NCBI RefSeq assembly: GCF_039994875.1
Contig: NZ_CP121196.1
Coordinates: 3,410,001 to 3,474,000, forward strand
DNA: 64,000 nt
Direction: 5' to 3'
Source of the DNA: Telmatobacter sp. DSM 110680
Lineage (GTDB): Bacteria > Acidobacteriota > Terriglobia > Terriglobales > Acidobacteriaceae
Part shown: positions 17,526 through 24,847 of the stretch, piece after piece
Numbering within the stretch: position 1 is the first letter of the stretch
Layout of the letters: each line of letters starts with the position of its first letter
Translations under genes and position numbers: made by a program
The notes under the pieces: generated by a model
Databases searched by the model: none
What the model saw: the letters and a program-made list of their open reading frames with translations, nothing else
What the model was told of the DNA's origin: nothing

Positions 17526-18116
17526 ATGGTTAACGGATCCCACGGTGATGTAGAAGGACACACCTCTGTAGCAACCACAAAAGAGCCTCACCTGCAGCCT
17601 GTTTCTTCGCTCAAGCAGCGCCTAGCAAGGTTCACGTGGTTGATCTGCTGGTGCATTTTCTACCGCTGCTCGCCGCGACCTTTTCATTCATGGCGTGCAC
17701 TGCTGTTGCGCCTTTTCGGAGCAAAGATGGGGCCGAACTGTCATTTCTATCCAACTTCGCGGCTGTGGGCCCCGTGGAATCTGATCTGCGAAGATCAGGT
17801 GACTGCCGGGGATGGTGCAGAGATCTACAACCCCGCACCGGTTCACCTTGGTACGCACGCCATTCTTTCGCAGGGTTCTTATCTTTGTGGAGCTGCGCAT
17901 GACCTGGATGATCCGTCGTTGCCCCTTGTGGCCTACAGGATGGAAGTGGGTGCGTATGCATGGATCTGTGCGCGGGCCAGTGTTTCGCCGGGCGTCAAGG
18001 TAGGGGAAGGTGCGGTGCTCGGCCTCGCCTCAGTGGCGACACGCGACCTGGAGCCGTGGGGTGTGTACGCCGGTGTGCCGGCGGTAAAGGTGAAAGACCG
18101 CCGGCGTGTTCACTAG
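17526..18116 (+). CDS. WcaF-like left-handed beta-helix O-acetyltransferase
   Basis: A protein of 196 residues from the chosen ATG. The hexapeptide-repeat beta-helix begins around residue 80 and ends with VYAGVPAVKVKDR, the typical tail of acetyl-CoA-dependent sugar O-acetyltransferases. The catalytic-type His lies in CGAAHDLDD, a pattern close to colanic-acid WcaF proteins. It probably acetylates a polysaccharide precursor at the inner membrane. From residue 105 onward the gene lies inside the 2343-bp inverted repeat; the same 3' part is present, truncated, in the second copy. Confidence 0.82.
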   Translation: MVNGSHGDVEGHTSVATTKEPHLQPVSSLKQRLARFTWLICWCIFYRCSPRPFHSWRALLLRLFGAKMGPNCHFYPTSRLWAPWNLICEDQVTAGDGAEIYNPAPVHLGTHAILSQGSYLCGAAHDLDDPSLPLVAYRMEVGAYAWICARASVSPGVKVGEGAVLGLASVATRDLEPWGVYAGVPAVKVKDRRRVH

Positions 18117-18243
18117 GAGTTGAACTTTACAGAGAACCCCTGTGAGGCCTAATCCCCTACAGCGAATAGCCGGATCTGCTACTTCCATTCCAACAACATG
18201 CTCCCTTGCGGTTTAGGTTCATGACCGACACTGCCGTCCAAAG

Positions 18244-18564
18244 TCAGGAGGTTTCCTCTTGATTTAATCGAGATCTGTTGATCGGGGAAGGTTCGTTTTT
18301 CTCCGGATTCGCTTTTTTCTCTGGATTCGCGCAGTTGCGCAGTAAAGAGAGAACGTCGGGAGCGCATCGGAGCCTCGCGGGAAGCAGTAGATTGGCGCAA
18401 AGCCAAGAAGGGATAAGGGTTAGACTTGTTTTACTGCCGGTTTGCCGGGAGTGGATCTGGAAGGTGGCAAACCGACCGCCGGAAGGAAAAGACGTGGTCT
18501 GCAAAGCCAGCTGGTCCACATAGGTGGTCGAATTAAACGGCTGGAGATTAAAGGATGATCCCAT
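18244..18564 (-). CDS. hypothetical protein coupled to the preceding fragment
   Basis: A frame of 106 codons starting within the last 17 nt of the upstream frame (ATGGGATCATCCTTTAATC). The first about 45 residues look like genuine beta-rich protein (TTYVDQLALQTTSFPSGG). The remainder is Pro/Arg/Asn-rich and looks non-native, so the gene is probably broken after about residue 45. An identical copy lies at 44095-44415. Confidence 0.35.
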   Translation of the reverse strand: MGSSFNLQPFNSTTYVDQLALQTTSFPSGGRFATFQIHSRQTGSKTSLTLIPSWLCANLLLPARLRCAPDVLSLLRNCANPEKKANPEKNEPSPINRSRLNQEETS

Positions 18565-18853
18565 CGATGGTCAGCCCGTCCACGGAGTCCGTGAGGTAGA
18601 TGGAGCGTGATGCCTGGTCCAGCACGTAGGCGTCGTATTCCAGGCGCAGGGCGATGGCCTTGGCGCCATCCCATACCCAGAGCCGGCCGCGGTCATCAAA
18701 CGAGATCCCCTTGATCTCGGTGACCAGGCTGGACAGATCGAAGCTGGCCAGCGGGACCAGCTGCTGGTTGATCCAGGGCACGCGGTCTTCGACTACGCTG
18801 CCGTCAGAATCAATCGCCTGTATAGAGAATACGTAGCTTCCTGGTGCAGCCAA
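18548..18853 (-). CDS. phage-structural-like hypothetical protein, probably 5'-truncated
   Basis: A frame of 101 codons from a TTG. In-frame coding-like sequence (SQRPFFIPLAAPGSYVF) continues up to a stop 10 codons earlier without a proper start, so this looks like the C-terminal piece of a longer beta-rich protein. The content (IQAIDSDGSVVEDRVPW; GRLWVWDGAKAIALRLE) resembles phage or exported beta-sandwich proteins, but I cannot name a family. Its last 17 nt overlap the next frame, as in translationally coupled phage operons. An identical copy lies at 43806-44111. Confidence 0.45.
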   Translation of the reverse strand: MAAPGSYVFSIQAIDSDGSVVEDRVPWINQQLVPLASFDLSSLVTEIKGISFDDRGRLWVWDGAKAIALRLEYDAYVLDQASRSIYLTDSVDGLTIDGIIL

Positions 18854-18880
18854 AGGAATGAAGAAGGGTCTTTGGCTGAA

Positions 18881-18894
18881 TGCTCATATGAGCA
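18881..18894. promoter_or_regulatory. 14-bp palindrome, candidate operator of the HTH gene
   Basis: TGCTCATATGAGCA is a perfect palindrome, 66 bp before the HTH start and 27 bp before the divergent fragment. Its position suits an autoregulatory operator for the adjacent XRE-like protein. The binding partner is inferred. It is duplicated at 43765-43778. Confidence 0.4.
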
Positions 18895-18960
18895 CAAACT
18901 AAGGATGGAGTTAAATCCAGGCAGTCCTACTTGACGGGCTGCCCGATTAGGAGTACCCAT

Positions 18961-19296
18961 ATGAGTAAAGTATCTGCATGCACTTCTTCGTTCTTCCGAA
19001 ATCCAGAACGCTTCCGCCGCGGCCTCTGGGGCATATTGTTCGGCGAGGAAATCCAGTTCCGGCGCCAGAAGCGCGGGCTATCGATCAAGAATGCGGCCAA
19101 ACGGGCCGGCAGCTCCGTCGAGGAATGGCAGGCCATGGAGGCTGGCCAAGTCCCCGAGTCCTGGGAGCAACTGTGTGCCTTCGGGAGGGGCCTCGGAGAG
19201 AAAAAGCTGGTCATGGCCTCCCTGGTGATCCTCTATTCCGGAGCCTGGGAGGATGGCGATAGTCTATCCGGCCAAGTTAGGCATAGGTACTCATAA
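18961..19296 (+). CDS. XRE-like HTH protein of the repeat unit
   Basis: A protein of 111 residues from the ATG behind AGGAGT; ten extra codons upstream are ignored. Residues about 45-85 form an HTH (GLSIKNAAKRAGSSVEEWQA, then MEAGQVPESWEQL) with a Cro/C1-like look, although the recognition helix is shortened. It is followed 26 bp later by the RHH and recombinase genes on the same strand, so it may regulate that cassette. An identical copy is at 43363-43698. Confidence 0.65.
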   Translation: MSKVSACTSSFFRNPERFRRGLWGILFGEEIQFRRQKRGLSIKNAAKRAGSSVEEWQAMEAGQVPESWEQLCAFGRGLGEKKLVMASLVILYSGAWEDGDSLSGQVRHRYS

Positions 19297-19322
19297 CCAG
19301 ATACACTCACCCCGAAGAGGAG

Positions 19323-19502
19323 GTGAGCCAGATCAAACCCGTAAAGCAGAAGGTGAAACGCATGAACCTGAACGTACCCGTTGAGTTGCACAACAACTTC
19401 AAGGCAACCACCGCCGCACAAGGACTCAACATGACCGATGTTTTGATGGAGTTCATCAAGGGCTACGTCGACAAGAAGTCTCCCAAGGGGCGGCGCAAGT
19501 GA
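19323..19502 (+). CDS. small ribbon-helix-helix protein (CopG/ParG-like)
   Basis: A 59-residue protein from a GTG. A Lys-rich N-terminus (KPVKQKVKR) leads into the beta-strand MNLNVPVELHNNFK and helices TTAAQGLNMTDVLMEFIKGYV, the RHH pattern of CopG/ParG-type repressors. The GTG overlaps the AGGAGG sequence, so translation may instead begin at the ATG at 19362 (46 residues), which has AGAAGG upstream. The stop overlaps the recombinase GTG by 4 nt, implying coupled expression and perhaps control of recombinase dosage. The copy at 43157-43336 is identical. Confidence 0.75.
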   Translation: MSQIKPVKQKVKRMNLNVPVELHNNFKATTAAQGLNMTDVLMEFIKGYVDKKSPKGRRK

Positions 19503-20104
19503 AACGCACCGCTCTCTATCTCAGGGTGTCGACTGTCGACCAGCATCCGGAGACTCAGGGGTATGACCTGCGCCAGATGGCCGTTCAGCGCGGCTATGAG
19601 ATCACGCAGGAGTATACCGACCGGATCAGCGGCGTGAAGTCACGCCGGCCTGCTCTGGATGATCTAATGCGCGATGCCCGCCGGGGGCGTTTCGACGTAG
19701 TCCTGGTCTGGGCCTGCGATCGTATCGCCCGCTCGACCAGGCATCTGCTCGAGGTGCTCGACGAGCTGAACCACCTCGGCATCGAGTTCGTCTCGTTCCG
19801 CGAACAGATGGACACCGGCGGTCCGCTGGGCCGTGCCATCGTTGTGATCATCGGGGTCGTCGCTGAACTGGAGCGCAACCTGATCATCGAGCGCGTGCGA
19901 TCCGAAATGCGGCGCGCTCGACTCGAAGGCCGTCAGATCGGAAGAAAACCGCTTGACCTCGACCGCGAAGCCATCCTTCGCGATCGCCAGCACGGTCTGA
20001 GCCTGCGCCAGATCGCCGACGTTCACCGCATCAGCCGTGCCACTGCGCATCGTGTCGTCAACGCCCAGAACACTGCCGGCGCTACTGTCTCACAAGGGGT
20101 GTGA
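19499..20104 (+). CDS. serine site-specific recombinase (resolvase/invertase family), copy 1
   Basis: A 201-residue small serine recombinase. The catalytic domain is N-terminal: LRVST with nucleophile Ser11 and Arg9, and the DRIAR motif at 74-78 supplying active-site arginines. The long E-helix (AELERNLIIERVRSEMRRAR) follows, then the C-terminal HTH at about 165-187 (GLSLRQIADVHRISRATAHR). The layout matches Tn3-type resolvases and DNA invertases rather than IS607 transposases. GTG start overlapping the RHH gene. It differs from copy 2 by E136G, A195D and V201L plus silent changes. With two inverted copies bounding 22 kb, it could act as an invertase or resolvase on sites in the repeats; this is not shown. 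Confidence 0.92.
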   Translation: MKRTALYLRVSTVDQHPETQGYDLRQMAVQRGYEITQEYTDRISGVKSRRPALDDLMRDARRGRFDVVLVWACDRIARSTRHLLEVLDELNHLGIEFVSFREQMDTGGPLGRAIVVIIGVVAELERNLIIERVRSEMRRARLEGRQIGRKPLDLDREAILRDRQHGLSLRQIADVHRISRATAHRVVNAQNTAGATVSQGV

Positions 20105-20133
20105 AAACATCCCCACTAAACCCAAGCAAATGA

Positions 20134-20160
20134 ACGGCCGAATCTCACCGATTCGGCCGT
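20134..20160. terminator. 11-bp-arm dyad at the inner edge of repeat copy 1 (terminator or recombination site)
   Basis: Arms ACGGCCGAATC and GATTCGGCCGT are perfectly complementary around a 5-nt centre TCACC. On the minus strand the stem is followed by a fairly T-rich run (TTCATTTGCTT), so it could terminate transcripts entering the repeat from inside. Its 27-nt size and position 29 bp after the recombinase stop also suit a crossover site. The two roles cannot be separated by eye. It is duplicated at 42499-42525. Confidence 0.5.
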
Positions 20161-20291
20161 CTCATAACGTATAGGTTAAGGTACAGGCTAGATCACTTTT
20201 AATGCCCTTCGCTTTAGAATCCGTTGTGCACGAATCTCGCGAAGAACAACAATCATAGGGGCACAGATTCACCCGGGATTTGCGGCGAGCT

Positions 20292-20432
20292 TCAGCCTCT
20301 ATATCGCCGTTCTCCATGAAGTCCGGGTTCATCTCTCCTAATCTGACGACAGAGAATCACAATCGTACAAACGAGAGACCCAACATAAATGCAAAGAACG
20401 GTGAATACCAGAGCCACTAACGTGTAAATCAT
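20292..20432 (-). CDS. 46-residue single-span membrane protein
   Basis: A short frame with a strong ribosome binding site (GGAG, 5-nt spacer, ATG). The protein starts with one long hydrophobic segment (YTLVALVFTVLCIYVGSLVC, continuing TIVILC) followed by a basic tail (RQIRRDEPGLHGERRYRG). This is the usual look of a small inner-membrane protein with its C-terminus in the cytoplasm. No homologue is known to me. It lies just inside the left repeat and would run into the dyad terminator. Confidence 0.5.
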   Translation of the reverse strand: MIYTLVALVFTVLCIYVGSLVCTIVILCRQIRRDEPGLHGERRYRG

Positions 20433-20586
20433 CTAGTCTCCAATTTCAGGCGATCTGTACGTTATCGGATCTCTGTGCGCACACAAACATAAGAGCCTAC
20501 CTTCACAGTATAGCCATCAGTGGGAACGCGGAACGCCTAACAATCGGACAATTCGTTTGGTAGGCGGACGGGTCCGGTCATGTTAG

Positions 20587-20748
20587 GGCTGCGGCGCGGC
20601 TTTGTTTCAGTACGTCGCCCGGACGCATGTCGAACCCGGCCTAGGAGAAATCGCCTATTCAGCCAAGTCGCCATTTTTCGCCGATTCCCCGCCCGCCGTG
20701 GAAAACTACCTGAAGAGTAAAGCCATCAAACTGGAACAGCAGCAGTGA
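20587..20748 (+). pseudogene. C-terminal remnant of an unidentified gene
   Basis: An open frame without a start codon runs from a stop at 20584 to TGA at 20746-20748. The translation is protein-like (GLGEIAYSAKSPFFADSPPA, then VENYLKSKAIKLEQQQ) and ends naturally. It looks like the last about 50 codons of a truncated gene lying between the recombinase and the Wzi-like gene. The family is not recognised. Confidence 0.4.
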
Positions 20749-20889
20749 TGAGTTGTCACTGACCTCGAATGGCTACCCTATTCCTTGATTAATAGTCCAA
20801 TCAAGATTGCAGTATCCCTTATTCGTCTATCTCCCGCGAAACAAACGACATAGCAGAACCCGGCCTAAACCGAATGGTAAAGTGAGGAA

Positions 20890-22740
20890 ATGAGCGTCAG
20901 ACAACGCGCAGCCACTGCTTCTCTCATCGCAGTTACGACCGTGCTGGCAGGATTCCTGAGTATCGGGCCAGCGGTCTTAGCCGAGACACCCGCAGCAGCT
21001 GAAGGCGGTGCCCAAACAATTCCCGACACTGGTCGCCCGGTTCCCGTTTGTGAGCCCTCGACACTCGATTCCCCATACATCCCCGTCGACAGCTGGGTTT
21101 ATCCAGCGGTCTTCCGGCTCTATGGTCTTGGCTATGTCGACACAGTATTTCTCAACATGCGCCCATGGACCCGCGCGAGCCTGGACCATATGCTCGAGCA
21201 GGCTGCCGCGCGCATCGAAGACGCGCAAGACACGCCCGACGCAACGTCGAACGAGGCTCAGCAGATCTATGAGGCTCTCGATCGCGAGATTCACCCAGAT
21301 ATGCAGGGCCCTTGCCTTGCTTTCAAAGGCCACACACGCATCGAATCAATCTACTCCACTTCTCGCGCTATCACCGGTACCCCTCTCCACGATAGCTTTC
21401 ACCTCGGCCAGACGGTCATTAACGACTATGGTCGCCCCGACGAGAACGGATTCAACAACTACACGGGCATCAGCGGATACGCATCGGCTGGCCGATTCCT
21501 GGTCTACGCGCGCGGCGAGTTCCAGGCGGCGCCTTCCGCCACTGGATACTCTCCAGCGCTTGCACAACAACTCTCCGAAATCGATGGCATACCATTCATC
21601 GATCCGAAAACCGGCCATCCCTACCATCAAATGACGATTCCGCTGGGCCCCATCGATACAACGGTTCATGCCCGTGTTCTCGAAGCCTACGTCTCCGCGA
21701 ATATTCTTCATCACGAAATCTCGCTTGGGAAACAGGATGATTGGCTTGGTCCGGGCTTGGGCGCCGGATTCGCGTACTCCAATAACGCTGAGAACCTCTA
21801 TACGTTCCGCATCAATCGCATCGAGCCTTTGCACGTCCCCGGGTTATCGTATGTGACAGGGCCGTTCCGCTATGAATTCATGATCGGCGGACTGCACGGC
21901 CACACGTACGTTCCCAATCCCGCTTATCCCGGCGCAGGCCAGCCGAATGTGATCACTCCAGGCGACCCCTGGATGCATCTCGAAAAGATCAGCTTCCGTC
22001 CAACAGAAAACCTGGAATTCGGCTTTGAACGCACAGCCATCTGGGGCGGACAAGGTCATGGACCCATCACGATACACACATTTCTCAAGAGCTTCTTTAG
22101 CTTCGCCTCTCCTCCCGCTGGAGAGAAGCTTGGCCGCAACGATCCGGGGGCACGCTTCGGTGCCTTCGATTTTTCTTACCGGCTGCCGTTCGTGCGCAAC
22201 TGGCTCACTCTTTACTCTGACGGCGAGGTTCACGATGACGTATCTCCCATCGATGCGCCGCGTCGCGCGGCATGGCGTCCAGGCCTCTATTTGTCTCACG
22301 TTCCCGGCTTGCCAAAAGTCGACGTTCGCGCTGAAGCTGTCTACACAGATCCTCCGGTCTCCACCAGCGGAGGCGGCCACTTCATGTATTGGGAATCCCT
22401 TCAGAGACACGGATACACCAACAATGGGCAGATCTTTGGCGATTGGATCGGTCGCGAAGCCAAGGGCGGACAAGGTTGGATCGCTTATCACCTCAGCGGC
22501 AACGAGTGGATTCAGGTAGGCATCAGAAATCAGAAGGCTGCCAAAGATTTCATCCAGGGCGGCACAACGATCAACGACATTAAATTCCAGGTCGTGAAGC
22601 GTATCGGCAAGGACCTCGAGGTCAACGGCAGCTTCGCCTTCGAAAAATGGAAGGCCCCAATCTATCTACCGGGTCAGCAGACAGTCACCACCACCGCTGT
22701 CCAGTTCACTTGGTATCCCCAAAGAAAACTGGCTTTCTAA
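20890..22740 (+). CDS. Wzi-like capsule assembly outer-membrane protein
   Basis: A 616-residue exported protein. It has an N-terminal signal peptide (TASLIAVTTVLAGFLSIGPAVLA), then a helical plug-like segment (YIPVDSWVYPAVFRLYGLGY, RPWTRASLDHMLEQAAARI). Beyond about residue 170 many alternating strands rich in aromatic residues are typical of a beta-barrel (for example RFLVYARGEF and LEFGFERTAIWGGQG). The pattern matches the acidobacterial capsule-assembly Wzi family, which anchors or organises surface polysaccharide. It is the first gene inside the inverted repeats, codirectional with the recombinase, and fits the polysaccharide genes around it. Natural C-terminus ends in an aromatic residue (RKLAF), as expected for OM barrels. 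Confidence 0.85.
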   Translation: MSVRQRAATASLIAVTTVLAGFLSIGPAVLAETPAAAEGGAQTIPDTGRPVPVCEPSTLDSPYIPVDSWVYPAVFRLYGLGYVDTVFLNMRPWTRASLDHMLEQAAARIEDAQDTPDATSNEAQQIYEALDREIHPDMQGPCLAFKGHTRIESIYSTSRAITGTPLHDSFHLGQTVINDYGRPDENGFNNYTGISGYASAGRFLVYARGEFQAAPSATGYSPALAQQLSEIDGIPFIDPKTGHPYHQMTIPLGPIDTTVHARVLEAYVSANILHHEISLGKQDDWLGPGLGAGFAYSNNAENLYTFRINRIEPLHVPGLSYVTGPFRYEFMIGGLHGHTYVPNPAYPGAGQPNVITPGDPWMHLEKISFRPTENLEFGFERTAIWGGQGHGPITIHTFLKSFFSFASPPAGEKLGRNDPGARFGAFDFSYRLPFVRNWLTLYSDGEVHDDVSPIDAPRRAAWRPGLYLSHVPGLPKVDVRAEAVYTDPPVSTSGGGHFMYWESLQRHGYTNNGQIFGDWIGREAKGGQGWIAYHLSGNEWIQVGIRNQKAAKDFIQGGTTINDIKFQVVKRIGKDLEVNGSFAFEKWKAPIYLPGQQTVTTTAVQFTWYPQRKLAF

Positions 22741-23060
22741 TTATTAGAGGGGGCAGCTGGCCACAATTGTGAATACAACGCGCAACTGGCGCGGCGGTCC
22801 AATATGTCAGCGAATTCCTAGCGCCGTTCAAGAGTAATGTCGGGAAAAAACCGCCGACCATTACGCAGGCAAGCCACCTCGATTGGGGGTCAGAACTATA
22901 TTCCCAACTACGTCTTTGGGAATAAAGCGCTCGCGGGAGAAAATTGGAATGGCGAGTGCCCCTCGCGGCACCAAACGCATCTAGGTAGGTGTATACAGGT
23001 GCTCTAACGATCACCTGGCGGACGTCTCTATAAACAAACCTCACATGAGGAGAATATGAA
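22741..23060. other. 320-bp spacer between two outer-membrane protein genes
   Basis: No credible gene. A GAGGAGA ribosome binding site for the next gene lies at its end. The second gene probably has its own promoter here, but none was assigned. Confidence 0.4.
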
Positions 23061-23654
23061 ATGGTTGCGAATCTGCTTGCCGTCATAACTCTCAGTTTCA
23101 TTTCCCTTTCCTGCGTAGCGCAGGTGGTACCTGCGGTCACAACTCATCCTCCGCTCTCCACCTCGCTTGGAGCGGGTATCAACTATTGGTCGGGCGATTG
23201 GGAGCGTGGGGACATCAACAGATGGGGCCCTTCAGCTTGGGGAACCATCACGATCTGGCATGACCTCAGTATCATCGCAGAAGGCCACTCCATGATCGTG
23301 GGTGGAAACAATGCAGCGTCGACCTACAAATACTTTACAAGTGGAGGCGGCCTGATCTATACGTCCGATTATTGGGGTAGGTTTCAGCCTATGTTCAAGG
23401 GCGAAGCGGGTTTTGCAAGCCTATCCCACCCCTCTAATTCCTCGGGCCATTTGCACCATACAAGCAATATCTGGACACTTGGAGGCGGCGTGGAATATCA
23501 CACAGGCGGTCATCTGTGGACCCACGTCGAGTATTCATATGACTTCTTCCCTAATTTTCACAGCAGTATTACGAATCAGAACCACTCCCTCAATCCGCGA
23601 GGCTTCACTTTCGGAGAGACATATCGTTTTGGCCAATCGGGCACCCGTTTCTAA
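23061..23654 (+). CDS. small outer-membrane beta-barrel protein
   Basis: A 197-residue protein. The signal peptide (LLAVITLSFISLSCVAQ) is followed by about eight amphipathic strands with Gly and aromatic residues (SLGAGINYWSGDWE, WGTITIWHDLSIIAEGHSM, WTLGGGVEYHTGGHLWTHVE). The C-terminus, FTFGETYRFGQSGTRF, ends in Phe, the barrel assembly signature. It resembles the OmpA/OmpW-size barrels common in acidobacteria. It follows the Wzi-like gene on the same strand and may share its role in the envelope. Confidence 0.75.
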   Translation: MVANLLAVITLSFISLSCVAQVVPAVTTHPPLSTSLGAGINYWSGDWERGDINRWGPSAWGTITIWHDLSIIAEGHSMIVGGNNAASTYKYFTSGGGLIYTSDYWGRFQPMFKGEAGFASLSHPSNSSGHLHHTSNIWTLGGGVEYHTGGHLWTHVEYSYDFFPNFHSSITNQNHSLNPRGFTFGETYRFGQSGTRF

Positions 23655-23983
23655 TCCAACCCGCAAAGAATGATTTACGTTTCCTGATACGAGACCGGTG
23701 AGAAGCGAGAGTAATCATGGCGTCGCACTTGATTTGGCCATTTTCCAATTCTCGCCGTTACACTCGATAAGTTTGTAGCCTTCATGATGAGTCGATTTCG
23801 GGCAGCGCCGGACTCATGCAGGGTTCATGTAAGGTCTACTCAATCGAGTCAGCAATCGTTGAATCGCCGATGGACGTCCCAGGGTCGTCACCTTCGATGG
23901 GATCGGCGTCTATCGAATGAATTTGAATCTTGAGCGCTTGTCACCATCGACCTAGCATCAAGGCTTATACCAGTAGGACAGAA
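23655..23983. other. 329-bp spacer without a gene
   Basis: It separates the convergent barrel gene and the ParB-like operon. No gene or clear terminator was seen. Confidence 0.4.
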
Positions 23984-24847
23984 TCAATCTGCGATCGCCG
24001 TCCTGACAGCCTCAAGCAGGTCTGAATGATGTAGAGACAGATAGCTTCCCACTTGCGAATCGGCTAGCATCTTCTTAATAAAACCTGAGCATACAGTCAG
24101 CGTGAGAACATCCTTGCCGTATGACTCCTCGATGGTTTTAAGATCCTTGACAAGCCGATCCGTTTCCATTCCCAGCATCTCTTGAGCAGCTACAGAATTA
24201 GCCGCGATTCTTGGCTTAGGTGTGGGTTTTACGAGCAGTTCGGGCTTGGTGACTGCCAGAAGGGCTTTGGCAAATGTGACGGAATACGTGGCTCCAGCAG
24301 TCATATGCTCTGCTGCCTCGACCTGTCTGACCGGCTTCATTTTTCGCAACACCGGGAAAACGCCGACGGCGACCTTTTGGTTGCGTAAAACCAGAATAGC
24401 TTCAGGACAGATGCCATTCAGCATATTACGCTTCAGTCTAATATTCTTTATATCTACATTCAAGGCTTCTGCGAGACGCTTTTCCGGAACGCCATTCTCG
24501 ATAGCCTTGAGAATCATGAAATACTGACCAACAGTTGAAATGCAGTTTAGATGTTTGTTGTATGTGTAGGCCTCATCATCTGTTGCCAGCGTGCAACGAG
24601 CTTCGCTAATGCCAAGTTCCTTAAGCACGCCGAGGCGAGTATGGCCATCGAGAAGCAAATACTCGTCAGGGCTTTTCGGATACACCACCAAAGCCTCAAT
24701 AATACCGATTGCTTTGATCGACTGAAAGATTTGTTTGTACTTGGCGGTTTGCCGATGCTCCGGAACGAGAGGACGCTGAGGGACGATTTTTGTCAATGGA
24801 ATGGTGTACTCAAACTTCTCAAATGCGATGTGCACCGGTTTGGTCAT
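23984..24847 (-). CDS. ParB/RepB-like protein, third gene of the recombinase cassette
   Basis: A protein of 287 residues from the ATG that overlaps the upstream stop (ATGA). Residues about 15-100 form a ParB N-terminal-like domain with the DGHTR motif at 67-71 (the ParB box II/CTP-binding position) preceded by LVVYPKSPDEYLLL. A predicted HTH follows (about 115-145: VPEKRLAEALNVDIKNIRLK). The C-terminal part is helical and resembles plasmid RepB proteins. It is not followed by a ParA/RepA ATPase, so it is not a normal partition locus. Its job is likely DNA binding or clamp-like action in support of the neighbouring recombinase; this is inference. Confidence 0.78.
   Translation of the reverse strand: MTKPVHIAFEKFEYTIPLTKIVPQRPLVPEHRQTAKYKQIFQSIKAIGIIEALVVYPKSPDEYLLLDGHTRLGVLKELGISEARCTLATDDEAYTYNKHLNCISTVGQYFMILKAIENGVPEKRLAEALNVDIKNIRLKRNMLNGICPEAILVLRNQKVAVGVFPVLRKMKPVRQVEAAEHMTAGATYSVTFAKALLAVTKPELLVKPTPKPRIAANSVAAQEMLGMETDRLVKDLKTIEESYGKDVLTLTVCSGFIKKMLADSQVGSYLSLHHSDLLEAVRTAIAD

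Larger units (their letters stand above)
17838..20180 (+). repeat. 2343-bp inverted repeat, copy 1 (left)
   Basis: The sequence 17838-20180 pairs base for base, without any gap seen, with the reverse complement of 42479-44821 (coordinates sum to 62659). By direct reading I find ten mismatches, all between 19666 and 20110; the rest looks identical. The unit contains the 3' end of the acetyltransferase gene, two minus-strand phage-like fragments, an HTH gene, an RHH gene, a serine recombinase and a strong dyad at its inner edge. The left boundary falls inside a gene and the right one just past the dyad, so neither edge looks like a standard IS terminus. The two copies bound 22.3 kb. Confidence 0.97.

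Noticed and set aside
17838..20180. Interpretation of the repeat as a classical insertion sequence or IS607-type element
   Set aside because: No DDE transposase, no terminal inverted repeats at the edges, one edge lies inside a gene, and the recombinase has its catalytic domain first and HTH last, opposite to IS607 TnpA.
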